Below are positions 1 through 7,986 of a stretch of 25,071 nucleotides of DNA, piece after piece (the stretch's first letter is position 1; each line of letters opens with the position of its first letter). The notes under the pieces are model-generated. The model did not search any database and was not told the origin of the DNA. It saw only the letters and a list, made by a program, of their open reading frames with translations. The position numbers were made by a program, and so were the translations under genes. Origin of the DNA: CANLBN01 sp050298695. Lineage in GTDB: Bacteria; Pseudomonadota; Gammaproteobacteria; Pseudomonadales; Cellvibrionaceae. The stretch is from the NCBI GenBank assembly GCA_050298695.1, contig JBNKUQ010000044.1, positions 1 through 25,071 of the forward strand, in the 5' to 3' direction.

Positions 1-131
1 CCATCATAGCGTCCACCATCTGGAAAAAAAGCCGCCGGCATAGGTACGGTTTTATTAAAATATTGTTTATTTTCTATAACGACTGCGCCAGCAATAAAGC
101 CACACACTAAAATAAAAAGCACTTTGAACAT
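1..131 (-). CDS. Truncated ORF with signal peptide or membrane anchor (N-terminus only)
   Basis: An open frame starts at an ATG at 131 on the minus strand and runs off the left edge, giving 43 visible residues. It begins MFKVLFILVCGFIAGAVVIE, a short hydrophobic stretch typical of a signal peptide or single membrane anchor, followed by a polar segment ending in PDGGRYDG. A GAGAT stretch lies upstream as a modest ribosome site. The start is 17 nt after the sprT stop in the same direction, so it is probably the last visible member of the msrP-msrQ-atl-sprT transcription unit. The family cannot be recognised from this fragment. That it is a real gene is inferred from the hydrophobic start, the spacing and the uninterrupted frame. 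Confidence 0.55.
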   Translation of the reverse strand, partial: MFKVLFILVCGFIAGAVVIENKQYFNKTVPMPAAFFPDGGRYD

Positions 132-148
132 AAGGTATATCTCATTAG

Positions 149-709
149 CTAGCCGCCACAAAAAACCAAAGGGTCTGAACAATCACGACATCGGTATTCT
201 TGCTCACCTTGCTGTACGCGTCGATGTCGAATAGATGTCAGCTCTACAACACGACAGGCACATCGGTACTGATACCGTTTTACTTTTCTGATCGGTATTC
301 CCTCTAAACTATAATCTCCACGCACTAGCGGTTCTGCGCCAAAGTCGCGCATAATCGCCGACCATTCAGTACCGTGGGGTTTGATGTTTCGTAAACCAAA
401 ACGGCAATCGGAAATATAATGTGCCACTTCATGAGGTATCGTGTTGCGCCAACTGTCTTCAGGATATTTAGCAAAGAGCCAAGGGTTAAACCGAATTTGG
501 CAATGACGCTGAGCCAGCCAAGGCATTAAATAAGAGGTGCCTTTGTTATAAGAGTGATAAATTCCAGCGGCTCGCCCTTTGATATCAAACAACACTTCTA
601 CAGATGAAAAAGCGCATCCGTAAAGGCTTGAGGCCAGATCAACATAACGCTGAACTTCCTCAACAACGTTTTGTTTTTGGCCATCACTAATCGGTTGAAT
701 AATTGACAT
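149..709 (-). CDS. sprT: SprT-family zinc metalloprotease-like protein
   Basis: This is a 186-residue SprT/Spartan-type protein. The zinc-metalloprotease signature HEVAH lies at residues 93-97 and is followed by a downstream histidine in KPHGTEW, the expected third ligand. The C-terminus carries a zinc-ribbon-like set of cysteines (CxC, then CRDC). Bacterial SprT proteins are of nearly this length; their substrates are poorly known, although eukaryotic Spartan cuts DNA-protein crosslinks. I chose the ATG at 709 (MSIIQ) because it begins one base after the atl stop. The frame stays open to 757, but that longer start would overlap atl. Its place directly after an alkyltransferase-like repair gene fits a DNA or protein damage role, which is inference. 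Confidence 0.85.
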   Translation of the reverse strand: MSIIQPISDGQKQNVVEEVQRYVDLASSLYGCAFSSVEVLFDIKGRAAGIYHSYNKGTSYLMPWLAQRHCQIRFNPWLFAKYPEDSWRNTIPHEVAHYISDCRFGLRNIKPHGTEWSAIMRDFGAEPLVRGDYSLEGIPIRKVKRYQYRCACRVVELTSIRHRRVQQGEQEYRCRDCSDPLVFCGG

Positions 710-710
710 G

Positions 711-1007
711 TTATATATAGTAACTTTTGGGAATACGATTTGCTTGGGTAAAAACAATACCTTCCGCCTCTAATAGTTTTCGCTGCCTAATCGCATTGGA
801 AAAATTTGCGAGCTTGCCCTGAGCATTCACCACGCGGTACCACGGTAATGATGAATGTTTTGGCAATTCGCGCAGGTAGCGACAACTTTGTCGAGCATGT
901 CCTAACTCAGCTAACTCAGCCAAACGGCCATAGGCACAAACCTTGCCCGAAGGAATACTAGACAAAACCAAGCAAAAACGCTCATAAGCCATTGCATCAA
1001 CTGGCAT
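711..1007 (-). CDS. atl: Alkyltransferase-like protein (ATL, MGMT family without the catalytic cysteine)
   Basis: A 98-residue single-domain member of the O6-methylguanine-DNA methyltransferase fold. The usual PCHR active site reads PWYRV at residues 55-59, so tryptophan replaces the alkyl-accepting cysteine. That is the defining feature of ATL proteins such as E. coli Atl (YbaZ). ATLs bind O6-alkylguanine, flip the base and hand the lesion to nucleotide excision repair without removing the alkyl group themselves. The helix-turn-helix part (IPSGKVCAYGRLAELA) and RQSCRYLREL recognition region are visible. The ATG at 1007 has AAAAGG five bases upstream; a GTG at 1013 is less well placed. It lies 26 nt from msrQ and 1 nt from sprT. 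Confidence 0.9.
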   Translation of the reverse strand: MPVDAMAYERFCLVLSSIPSGKVCAYGRLAELAELGHARQSCRYLRELPKHSSLPWYRVVNAQGKLANFSNAIRQRKLLEAEGIVFTQANRIPKSYYI

Positions 1008-1033
1008 AAACACCTTTTATTTATATTTTGCGC

Positions 1034-1663
1034 CTATATTCGCTGACGCTTGCGATAGCTCAAAAAAATGCGATCGCCGAGCAATACGCAAAGGACACTG
1101 CCATATATCGCAGGCCATAAGATATCGGCTTTTACTAGCCACCAGTAATGGATAATAGCAAGAATTGCCACACAATAAACACTGCGGTGCAGCACAAGCC
1201 AGTGTTTGCCCATGGCTTTTTGTAATGATTTCAGGGAGGTAATCGCCAGCGGGAGCATTAGTAGAAAAGCTGCAAAACCAACAGCAATGTAAGGTCTTTC
1301 GACAATATCATCAATAATAGAATACAGATCAAAGAAATGATCAAAGACCAAGAAAATAGCCAAGTGCAGAAAAATAAATGCAAAACTCCACAGACCTAAG
1401 AAACGCCTGAAGCGCTGCAGTTGATTCCAATGAAAATGACGCCGAAGTGGTGTAATTGCCAGTGTTGCCAACAAGTAATACAGACCCCACTCCCCTGTTT
1501 TGTGGGTCACCACCTCAACTGGGTTAGGACCAAGATATCCTAAAAATAAGCCCACCGTTAGATATGCCAAATAAGACAGGCTAATAAACACAATCAGTAC
1601 TTTCGTAAAGGTTACCCAGGGAAAACGACTGCGCAACGTGCTATTTGATACGACCAAAAACAA
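1034..1663 (-). CDS. msrQ: MsrQ, haem-binding membrane subunit of the MsrPQ methionine sulfoxide reductase
   Basis: A polytopic membrane protein of about 209 residues from the YedZ/MsrQ family. It passes electrons from the respiratory chain to periplasmic MsrP. Visible family marks are HKTGEWGLYYLLATLAITPLR, RRFLGLWSFAFIFLHL and LHRSVYCVAILAIIHYWW, with conserved haem-ligand histidines and about six hydrophobic helices. The start is unclear because no ATG fits. GGAGG at 1668-1672 suggests a TTG at 1663 (4 nt spacing) or 1657 (10 nt). The frame also opens at a TTG at 1687, but that lies inside the inverted repeat separating it from msrP. The repeat may have displaced the native start. Identity is confident; the N-terminus is not. 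Confidence 0.9.
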   Translation of the reverse strand: MFLVVSNSTLRSRFPWVTFTKVLIVFISLSYLAYLTVGLFLGYLGPNPVEVVTHKTGEWGLYYLLATLAITPLRRHFHWNQLQRFRRFLGLWSFAFIFLHLAIFLVFDHFFDLYSIIDDIVERPYIAVGFAAFLLMLPLAITSLKSLQKAMGKHWLVLHRSVYCVAILAIIHYWWLVKADILWPAIYGSVLCVLLGDRIFLSYRKRQRI

Positions 1664-1672
1664 TAAACCTCC

Positions 1673-1732
1673 AGGGTCTGTTGACAATTCATCTACTCCT
1701 GTTGGAGTAGAAATGAATTGTCAACAGACCCT
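1673..1732. repeat. 60-bp inverted-repeat hairpin between msrP and msrQ
   Basis: Two 20-nt arms, from AGGGTCTGTTGACAATTCAT to its exact reverse complement, enclose an inner 7-bp stem (CTACTCC/GGAGTAG) with a TGTT loop. The only asymmetry is a 2-nt AA bulge. The right end supplies two bases of the msrP stop codon triplet, and the left end touches the GGAGG ribosome site of msrQ. There is no T-tract, so it does not look like an intrinsic terminator. The size and symmetry suggest a small non-autonomous palindromic element (MITE- or REP-like), or an RNA hairpin tuning msrQ expression. No clear target-site duplication is visible. Confidence 0.85.
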
Positions 1733-2696
1733 AATAGAATTGACGCAAATCCATACCTGAATAAAGTGAAGCGACTTCCTCTTCATACCCATTAAACATG
1801 AGTGTCGGCTGCTTGAATAATTTACCAATGACCCTCTCCCTTTTTTGACTCCAGCGTGGATGATTAACCTTGGGGTTCACATTGGAATAAAAGCCATACT
1901 CTCTAGGGGCAGATAAATTCCAGCTGGTTTCAGGTTGCTCTTCAGTAAAACGAATACGCACAATCGATTTAATACTTTTAAAACCATACTTCCACGGAAC
2001 AACTAATCTCAATGGCGCACCATTTTGATTCGGCAGTGGTTTGCCATAAATACCGGTTGCCATAAAGGTCAAGGGGTGCATGGCTTCATCCATCCGTAAA
2101 CCTTCTCGATAGGGCCAATCCAAAACATTACGATGCTGTCCTGGTAGAGGATCATCTTTATCATAAATAGTTTCAAAAGCGACATACTTCGCTGTAGACC
2201 TTGGCTCAAAACGCCTCAGTAAATCCGCCAAGGGAAAACCAACCCAAGGAATAACCATAGACCACGCTTCTACACAACGGAAACGGTAAATTCGCTCCTC
2301 AAAACTATGGGGCTTTAAAATGTCTTCTAAGGTGTAATTACCAGGTTTATTACATGCACCATCAATGGTCACTGACCACGGCTCTGTTTTTAATGCTGCG
2401 GCATTGCGCGCTGGATCCCCCTTATCGTAACCCAGCTCGTAAAAATTATTGTAGCTTGTGATATCGCTATAGCTATGGGGCTCCAAGCCAGGATCAATCG
2501 TGCGTTTAGCATTTGCAAAACGAGTACTAAATTGATTAACAGAGGCAAATGCTAAATGAGGGAAGTAAGCCAAAAGCGACAGAGAAAAGCCCGCGGCAAT
2601 AAACTTCCTGCGCTGTTTAAACAATAACTCATCCGTTACATCACTCTCTTTCAGTGAAGAAGAATATACACGAGGAATGGTGAAATTGAATTTCAT
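1731..2696 (-). CDS. msrP: MsrP, periplasmic molybdopterin methionine sulfoxide reductase catalytic subunit
   Basis: A 321-residue YedY/MsrP-family protein that reduces methionine sulfoxide in oxidised envelope proteins using a mononuclear molybdopterin cofactor. The N-terminus carries a Tat signal with the twin arginine at residues 29-30 (KQRRKFIAAGF) and a hydrophobic stretch ending in HLAFA. The molybdenum-ligating cysteine is C141 in RFRCVEAWSMVIPWVGF. Further family blocks are PLTFMATGIYGKPLPNQNGA and LRLVVPWKYGFKSIKSIVRI. Length matches the E. coli enzyme. It is first in the minus-strand unit, with msrQ next, as in other Proteobacteria. A 115-nt gap separates it from the divergent NADH dehydrogenase gene, so promoters for both should lie there. 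Confidence 0.97.
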   Translation of the reverse strand: MKFNFTIPRVYSSSLKESDVTDELLFKQRRKFIAAGFSLSLLAYFPHLAFASVNQFSTRFANAKRTIDPGLEPHSYSDITSYNNFYELGYDKGDPARNAAALKTEPWSVTIDGACNKPGNYTLEDILKPHSFEERIYRFRCVEAWSMVIPWVGFPLADLLRRFEPRSTAKYVAFETIYDKDDPLPGQHRNVLDWPYREGLRMDEAMHPLTFMATGIYGKPLPNQNGAPLRLVVPWKYGFKSIKSIVRIRFTEEQPETSWNLSAPREYGFYSNVNPKVNHPRWSQKRERVIGKLFKQPTLMFNGYEEEVASLYSGMDLRQFY

Positions 2697-2811
2697 TAGA
2701 TTTATCCTGTCATACGAGAAAGTTAATCATCTTATCGAAAAATTAGAGGCACAGATCCACTATTAGTTCAGAAAAATGCTGAATTAGATACCTAACCTAA
2801 GAGTCTGTTGA

Positions 2812-4440
2812 ATGATGAAAAAAAGCAAAGTGATTATTATTGGTGGGGGCTTCGGTGGCGCATTAGCAGCCAAAGAGCTATCTAAGCGCAGCGGCAAGCA
2901 ATTAGATATTGAGCTTATTAGTGATCGCAATTATTTTGTTTTTCAACCCTTACTGCCAGAAGTCGCTGCCGGCACCATCAATGCTCAAGATGCCGTAACG
3001 CCATTACGACTGCTATTACCGGGTATTAATGTACGCTTGGCAGATGTTAAAGGTATCGATCCGGTCAAGAAAACGGTCACTATCTTGCAAGGGCGTAAGC
3101 GTATCTTGCAAGAATTACCCTACGATCATTTGATTATTGCATCGGGACAAGTCACCGACCTCAGTCTATTCCCTGGGTTTTCTCAACATAGCCTAAAAAT
3201 GAAAGACTTAGCCGATGCATACAAACTCCGAAATCATATTATCCAATGCATGGAATTAGCGGATGTCACTCGCTTCGAGGATATTAAGCGCATGGCGCTC
3301 ACTTTCGTGGTCGCTGGAGGAGGTTTTTCTGGTGTAGAAACTCTGGGAGAAGTCTTAGAAATGGTACAGCGGGTTAAAAAATTCTACCCCAATATAAAAA
3401 AAGAGGAGATCAAAGCCATTATTATTCAACGTGGGGATTGCCTCTTACAAGAAATGCCACAAAAATTAGGCGAATACGCGATAAAACAACTTAAAAAACG
3501 CGGTGCTGAAATCATGCTAAATACAGGAATTGAGTCGGCTACTGCCACAACTGTTTGCACCGATAAGGGCGATATTATACCCACCATGACCATTGTTACT
3601 ACGATAGGCAATGGACCCTCTGAATTTGTCAAAATGCTTCCCTTCGACCTTATCAGAGGAAAAATAGAAACCAATCCATACTTACAAGCAAAAGGCTACG
3701 AGAATATATGGGCTCTTGGAGATACCGCCGCCATTCCTCTAGCAAGTACTGCCGAAAATAACACATCCTATGCCCCACCCACCGCGCAATTTGCTGTGCA
3801 AGAGGCCAAACAGCTCGCAATCAATTTATTAGCATCTATGCGAGGGAAAGCGCTTTCAGCATTTACTTACACACCTAAAGGTATGATGGCATCCTTAGGA
3901 GCCTATAAAGGGGTGGTACAAATCGGTTGTCTGCGTATAACCGGTTTGCCCGCATGGATACTGTGGCGCGGTCTCTACATCGGTATGCTACCTCACTTCT
4001 CGACTCGACTTCGAGTCGCACTTAATTGGTTATTTGACTATTTCATGCCTCGAACCATTGTGCAAATGGCACATGATGAAAGCCCAGCCATCAAGACCGT
4101 TCATTACCGAGAAGGGGAAGTTATCTATCAGCGCGACGAATTAATCCCTGGTTTTTTCATTGTGCTTAGTGGAAAATTTAAATTTTCTATCATTGATGAT
4201 GATGGTAATAATATTGAAACCATACTCACTCAAGGCGACCACATAGGTGACCAAATTATTAAAGCCAGCCATTTAACACTAGGAAAATTAGAAAATATAG
4301 AAAAAGGAGAATTACTGCTAATCAATCGAAATGATTTTACTCAATTAAATAATGCTATACCCGTAATTGATGACTTTTTAAAACAACACGCCAATCCAAA
4401 TGTAAAACGTTTTCTTGAGCAAAAACAAAATATTAGTTAA
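2812..4440 (+). CDS. Type II NADH:quinone oxidoreductase (NDH-2) fused to a cyclic-nucleotide-binding-like domain
   Basis: A 542-residue two-part protein. Residues 1 to about 425 form an NDH-2-like flavoprotein that would oxidise NADH and reduce quinone at the inner membrane without proton pumping. It shows the FAD-binding VIIIGGGFGGALAAKEL near the N-terminus, the NAD(H)-binding VVAGGGFSGVETLGEV near residue 170, and a WALGDTAAI FAD block. A C-terminal amphipathic region (ALNWLFDYFMPRTIVQM) is a likely membrane contact. Residues of about 430-530 form a cupin-like cNMP-binding fold (REGEVIYQRDELIPGFFIVLSGKFKF). The usual phosphate-binding cassette is not obvious, so it may bind another ligand or act structurally. 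ATG 2812 is followed at once by a second ATG. Ordinary NDH-2 proteins end near residue 430. Confidence 0.9.
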   Translation: MMKKSKVIIIGGGFGGALAAKELSKRSGKQLDIELISDRNYFVFQPLLPEVAAGTINAQDAVTPLRLLLPGINVRLADVKGIDPVKKTVTILQGRKRILQELPYDHLIIASGQVTDLSLFPGFSQHSLKMKDLADAYKLRNHIIQCMELADVTRFEDIKRMALTFVVAGGGFSGVETLGEVLEMVQRVKKFYPNIKKEEIKAIIIQRGDCLLQEMPQKLGEYAIKQLKKRGAEIMLNTGIESATATTVCTDKGDIIPTMTIVTTIGNGPSEFVKMLPFDLIRGKIETNPYLQAKGYENIWALGDTAAIPLASTAENNTSYAPPTAQFAVQEAKQLAINLLASMRGKALSAFTYTPKGMMASLGAYKGVVQIGCLRITGLPAWILWRGLYIGMLPHFSTRLRVALNWLFDYFMPRTIVQMAHDESPAIKTVHYREGEVIYQRDELIPGFFIVLSGKFKFSIIDDDGNNIETILTQGDHIGDQIIKASHLTLGKLENIEKGELLLINRNDFTQLNNAIPVIDDFLKQHANPNVKRFLEQKQNIS

Positions 4441-4524
4441 GGTTTATAACAAGGAAGATGCAACAACGAGAGTTAAGTAAACTCTTGCAAAAACCCATTT
4501 GAAAGATAGCGTAATCTACCACAA

Positions 4525-6465
4525 TTAATTTTTAAAATCAGGTGGTCTTGCCAAAGCGGTATCGATGCCTTCGTTGATATTTTTCGCATAGGCAAACAAA
4601 TCCCGCTCGCACACTGGGCGACTAAAAAAATAGCCCTGAGCCTGGTGACAACCTGACTTGTACAAACACTCTAATTCTTGCTTTGTCTCCACACCTTCTG
4701 CTATCACCTGCAAACCCAGATTGATACCAATATCTATAATAGTTTTAACAATAGATAAGCTTCGTTCACTCGTATCTACACCCTGTACAAAACTTCGATC
4801 AATTTTAAGATGATCTATATCTAAGTCTTGCAAATAGCTAAAAGATGAATAACCTGTACCAAAATCATCAATAGATAAACGAATATTGTGCGCTTTAAGT
4901 TGAGCAATAGTATAAGTAACCCAGGAAATATCATCAAAAAAAACAGATTCTGTTAACTCAAACTCCAATAAATTTGAATCTATTCCATGTTCATCAATGA
5001 TAGAGAACACCTCATCCAAAAATAACTTATCACAAAAGTCTAGTGCAGTGACATTAATAGATATTGGAATTTTTCCTAAAATAGTTTGCGACCAATCTTG
5101 CAGTTTCTTACAAACCGTACTCAACACCCAACGAGTTATATATCGAATTAGACCTGTAGCCTCTGCAATATGAATAAAAGAGTCAGGATAAATAACTTTA
5201 CCTGTAGGTGCTTGCCAACGTATCAAGGCTTCTAGGCCTGTAATTTCACCCGTTGCCAGGCTTATTTTCGGTTGAAAATAAAGGATTAATTCCTGATTTT
5301 GAATAGCATCTCGCAACTGATTTTCAATAGCCACCCGGTGTAATGCTTTAAGTTCAAGTTCATTGTCGTAAAAATAATAAGTATTTTTACCTTTTTGCTT
5401 AGCTTTGTACATGGCCATATCGGCTTTACGGATGAGTTCTTCTGCTGTATCTCCGTCCTGAGGATACAGGGAAATACCCATGCTGACGCCTAAAACGTAG
5501 GCGTGATTATGAACATTGAAAGGTAGTTTGAACAGATTAAGAATTCTATCTGCAATATCGATTAAAAAATTAAGTTTATTATTACTATCGAGGATCAACA
5601 AAAACTCATCACCACCCAAACGGCCTAAGGTATCTGACTGTCTTAGTTCTTTGTGTAAACGCGAGGAAACCTCTTTCAAACATTCATCCCCTTCTTCATG
5701 ACCAGCAACATCATTAATTTTTTTAAAATCGTCGAGATCAATAAACAAGACAGCAACCCTGCCACCTGCGTTTTTATTTTTTACCTTCTCTCTAATAGTG
5801 GACAATAGTAAATTGCGATTCGGCAAATTAGTTAGAGGGTCATAATGAGCCTGGCGTTGCAACTGCTGTTGATTCTTGCGAATATCGGTAACATCCCGAA
5901 AAAACCATACCCGTCCTAAATATTCATTATTAAGTACCTCTGGAACGCTATGATATTCAAAATAACGATGATCAATGGTTTTTATACATCCCCTAAGTGT
6001 CAATCTATTATCCTCCTTGAGACGATCTAGTTCATTTAAGAATTTCTTTGGATTTATTAAAGTTTTTAGAAAAACATTGAGGCTTTCCTCACTGGATAAT
6101 TTCTTGAAAGAATTTCTATCTATTTTTACAAGATCACAAGCCGCACGATTTATCTCATTAACTTTCCCACCTGGATAAAAACTAAAAATGGCTTCAGGAG
6201 AATTATCAAGCAAAACTTTTTTCTTGACTAACATCTCTTCAAGCTGATGCTGAGACGTATCTTTTTCTTTTAACTGATTCTGTAATCCGGCATTACTCTC
6301 CTGTAACTCCTCAGAAGCTAATAAAAGAGAGCGCTCTAAAAGCTTTCTGTCTTTATTTTCATTTTCAAAGGCCTCTGAAACAGCTAACAAAAACGCTTCT
6401 ATTGCTTCCGGCTTTACCGATTTGGGTAAATGTCGCTTAATCAGCCTAACAAGAAGTTTATGCAT
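4525..6465 (-). CDS. PAS-GGDEF-EAL cyclic-di-GMP synthase/phosphodiesterase
   Basis: A 646-residue protein with no evident membrane segment. An N-terminal helical region and coiled coil (about 40-85) lead to a PAS domain (about 80-195), a GGDEF domain (about 210-365) and an EAL domain (about 385-630). The active site GGDEF is at residues 284-288, and RQSD five residues before it matches the RxxD inhibitory site. The EAL glutamate is E412 in GLEALIRW; the metal and catalytic blocks SINVTALDF, ELTES, DDFGTGYSSF, LKIDRSF and IAEGVET are all present. Both activities therefore look intact. The ATG at 6465 lies inside the end of the FIST gene (ATGCATAA, 8-nt overlap), implying coupled translation and that FIST input controls this enzyme. 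A TTG at 6474 is a less likely start. Confidence 0.93.
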   Translation of the reverse strand: MHKLLVRLIKRHLPKSVKPEAIEAFLLAVSEAFENENKDRKLLERSLLLASEELQESNAGLQNQLKEKDTSQHQLEEMLVKKKVLLDNSPEAIFSFYPGGKVNEINRAACDLVKIDRNSFKKLSSEESLNVFLKTLINPKKFLNELDRLKEDNRLTLRGCIKTIDHRYFEYHSVPEVLNNEYLGRVWFFRDVTDIRKNQQQLQRQAHYDPLTNLPNRNLLLSTIREKVKNKNAGGRVAVLFIDLDDFKKINDVAGHEEGDECLKEVSSRLHKELRQSDTLGRLGGDEFLLILDSNNKLNFLIDIADRILNLFKLPFNVHNHAYVLGVSMGISLYPQDGDTAEELIRKADMAMYKAKQKGKNTYYFYDNELELKALHRVAIENQLRDAIQNQELILYFQPKISLATGEITGLEALIRWQAPTGKVIYPDSFIHIAEATGLIRYITRWVLSTVCKKLQDWSQTILGKIPISINVTALDFCDKLFLDEVFSIIDEHGIDSNLLEFELTESVFFDDISWVTYTIAQLKAHNIRLSIDDFGTGYSSFSYLQDLDIDHLKIDRSFVQGVDTSERSLSIVKTIIDIGINLGLQVIAEGVETKQELECLYKSGCHQAQGYFFSRPVCERDLFAYAKNINEGIDTALARPPDFKN

Positions 6466-7594
6466 TACGCTCAAAAATCGCTGTAATCGTCATTGTTTGA
6501 TTGTGAAGTTCACAATCATTACCATCAAGAATGGGAGATATTTCGCCATAAGAATAAAAACCCGTTCCCTGCCAACGATCACCAAAAAGGTCGTAAACCG
6601 CCTCAACTTCTTCTTCGGCACGCTGCTTTAGAACTAAGCGCCTGCCCACGCAACTCACCATTATTATCAAACCTGTATCAGCCTGCTTAGCAACCATTTC
6701 AAGTGCATGCTCCGCGGCAGTTTCAGCACCGTCAATAAGGCGTTCGAAGTTGGCTCGCATCAATTGCGCTTTGGCGCCTTCGGGGACATCACCCGCAAAA
6801 ATCATGGAACCATCCTGCTCATTAATATTTAAAATAGTGCGAGTAATAGCTTGATCTTGGTTTTTTCTTTTTATAGACAAAGGAAAGAGAAGTGCGGAAG
6901 AAGGAAGTTGCTCTGCATACTCTCCCAGATATTTTTTATAGAGTTCCAGCGCAGGTTTGTTATCCAGAGTTTTTAAAACATTGCCCTCCGACCGCGTGAT
7001 CAGACGTTCAGGTCCAAATGGATCCCAGCCGCCCTTAGAGCCATGGGCAACACCCAAGTTTTCGCCATAAAAACCACAAATTAATATTTGCTCTTTGGCG
7101 ACAACATCATTGTGCCAAACAATTGTCTCCTGAAAACGCTCCCCATCTCCCGCTAGTCCGCCAGTTACCAACACATCTTTTGGTAAAGCTTGTACTAATT
7201 CTGCAACCAATTCTGTGCCATTAATTTTTTGCCCGTCGGCCAAGACCAAGACATAGCGCAAATTATCCATAGGTATCTGGCCCAAAAGCTGCTGAACAGT
7301 TTGCCCCATAACATGTCCATCAACTGATGTCATGGCCACTGCTACTTGGCTACTCGCAAATTCAACAGCGGTTAAACAAATACTATTATCATAGATTTCT
7401 TTATCCAGAATTTCTCCGGAAGTGGTACACCCTATAATCTCGGCATTGGGATAATTAGTTTTTATTTCCTGTCGAAACTCAAGTTCGGATACTTTCTCCC
7501 TGTCGCCTAGAAGCAGTACCAACTGGGCGTGATCCATAGGTGTAAGAGGGTGTTGCCAACAACCATCTACATATACATTTTGTACTATTTTCAC
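6458..7594 (-). CDS. FIST-domain sensory protein
   Basis: A 378-residue protein matching the FIST N plus FIST C arrangement. Recognisable parts are LVLLLGDREKVSELEFRQEI, the IIGCTTSGEI motif near residue 55, GGLAGDGERF near residue 145, and a C-terminal half with LVSCVGRR-like and FYSYGEISP blocks, the last typical of FIST C. FIST domains are predicted intracellular ligand sensors, possibly for amino acids, and often sit beside signalling proteins. The GTG start at 7594 has AGGA seven bases upstream. The stop overlaps the start of the PAS-GGDEF-EAL gene by 8 nt. The likely role, by inference, is to convey a small-molecule signal to c-di-GMP turnover. Confidence 0.9.
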   Translation of the reverse strand: MKIVQNVYVDGCWQHPLTPMDHAQLVLLLGDREKVSELEFRQEIKTNYPNAEIIGCTTSGEILDKEIYDNSICLTAVEFASSQVAVAMTSVDGHVMGQTVQQLLGQIPMDNLRYVLVLADGQKINGTELVAELVQALPKDVLVTGGLAGDGERFQETIVWHNDVVAKEQILICGFYGENLGVAHGSKGGWDPFGPERLITRSEGNVLKTLDNKPALELYKKYLGEYAEQLPSSALLFPLSIKRKNQDQAITRTILNINEQDGSMIFAGDVPEGAKAQLMRANFERLIDGAETAAEHALEMVAKQADTGLIIMVSCVGRRLVLKQRAEEEVEAVYDLFGDRWQGTGFYSYGEISPILDGNDCELHNQTMTITAIFERNA

Positions 7595-7986
7595 TGAATC
7601 ATCCTATACAAACTAGCCTTTACTCAGTGTAGACGGGAGAGATATATGTTGCAATTTGGTTAATGCTTCGGCGTTATCCATTTAAACTTCCCTAAAATGA
7701 GACAACTAAAGTTCTACGAGAATATGGAGAAGGTATAAAGGTCTAGTTTATCGAATGACTTACTGCATAAATAAACGAATTAATCAGGGCACTCGAAAAG
7801 GTGTCTCACAAATACTCTCGCATTCGTCCAATAGTTTTTAATATTCATTATTACATTTTTAATACTTTGTTTTGAAAATTTGCAAGATAAAATAATTTCA
7901 GGTCTGAAGCGTATACTATTTCTTTCTGGATAACTTTCTAATTACTATCAATTAAATAGGCTGTCTTGTTTTTTGGAAAATGCGCT
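7595..7986. other. 392-nt gene-free interval upstream of the FIST gene
   Basis: AT-rich DNA between the divergent FIST gene and the decayed acetyltransferase. All frames are short (for example a 13-codon ORF near 7697) and no family is recognisable. The FIST-gene promoter should lie in the left part, but no convincing -35/-10 pair stands out. I see no terminator, repeat or tRNA here. Confidence 0.4.

Noticed and set aside
4469..4485. AGAGTT/AACTCT hairpin after the NADH dehydrogenase gene as a terminator
   Set aside because: Only a 6-bp AT-rich stem without a T-tract on either strand; too weak to call.
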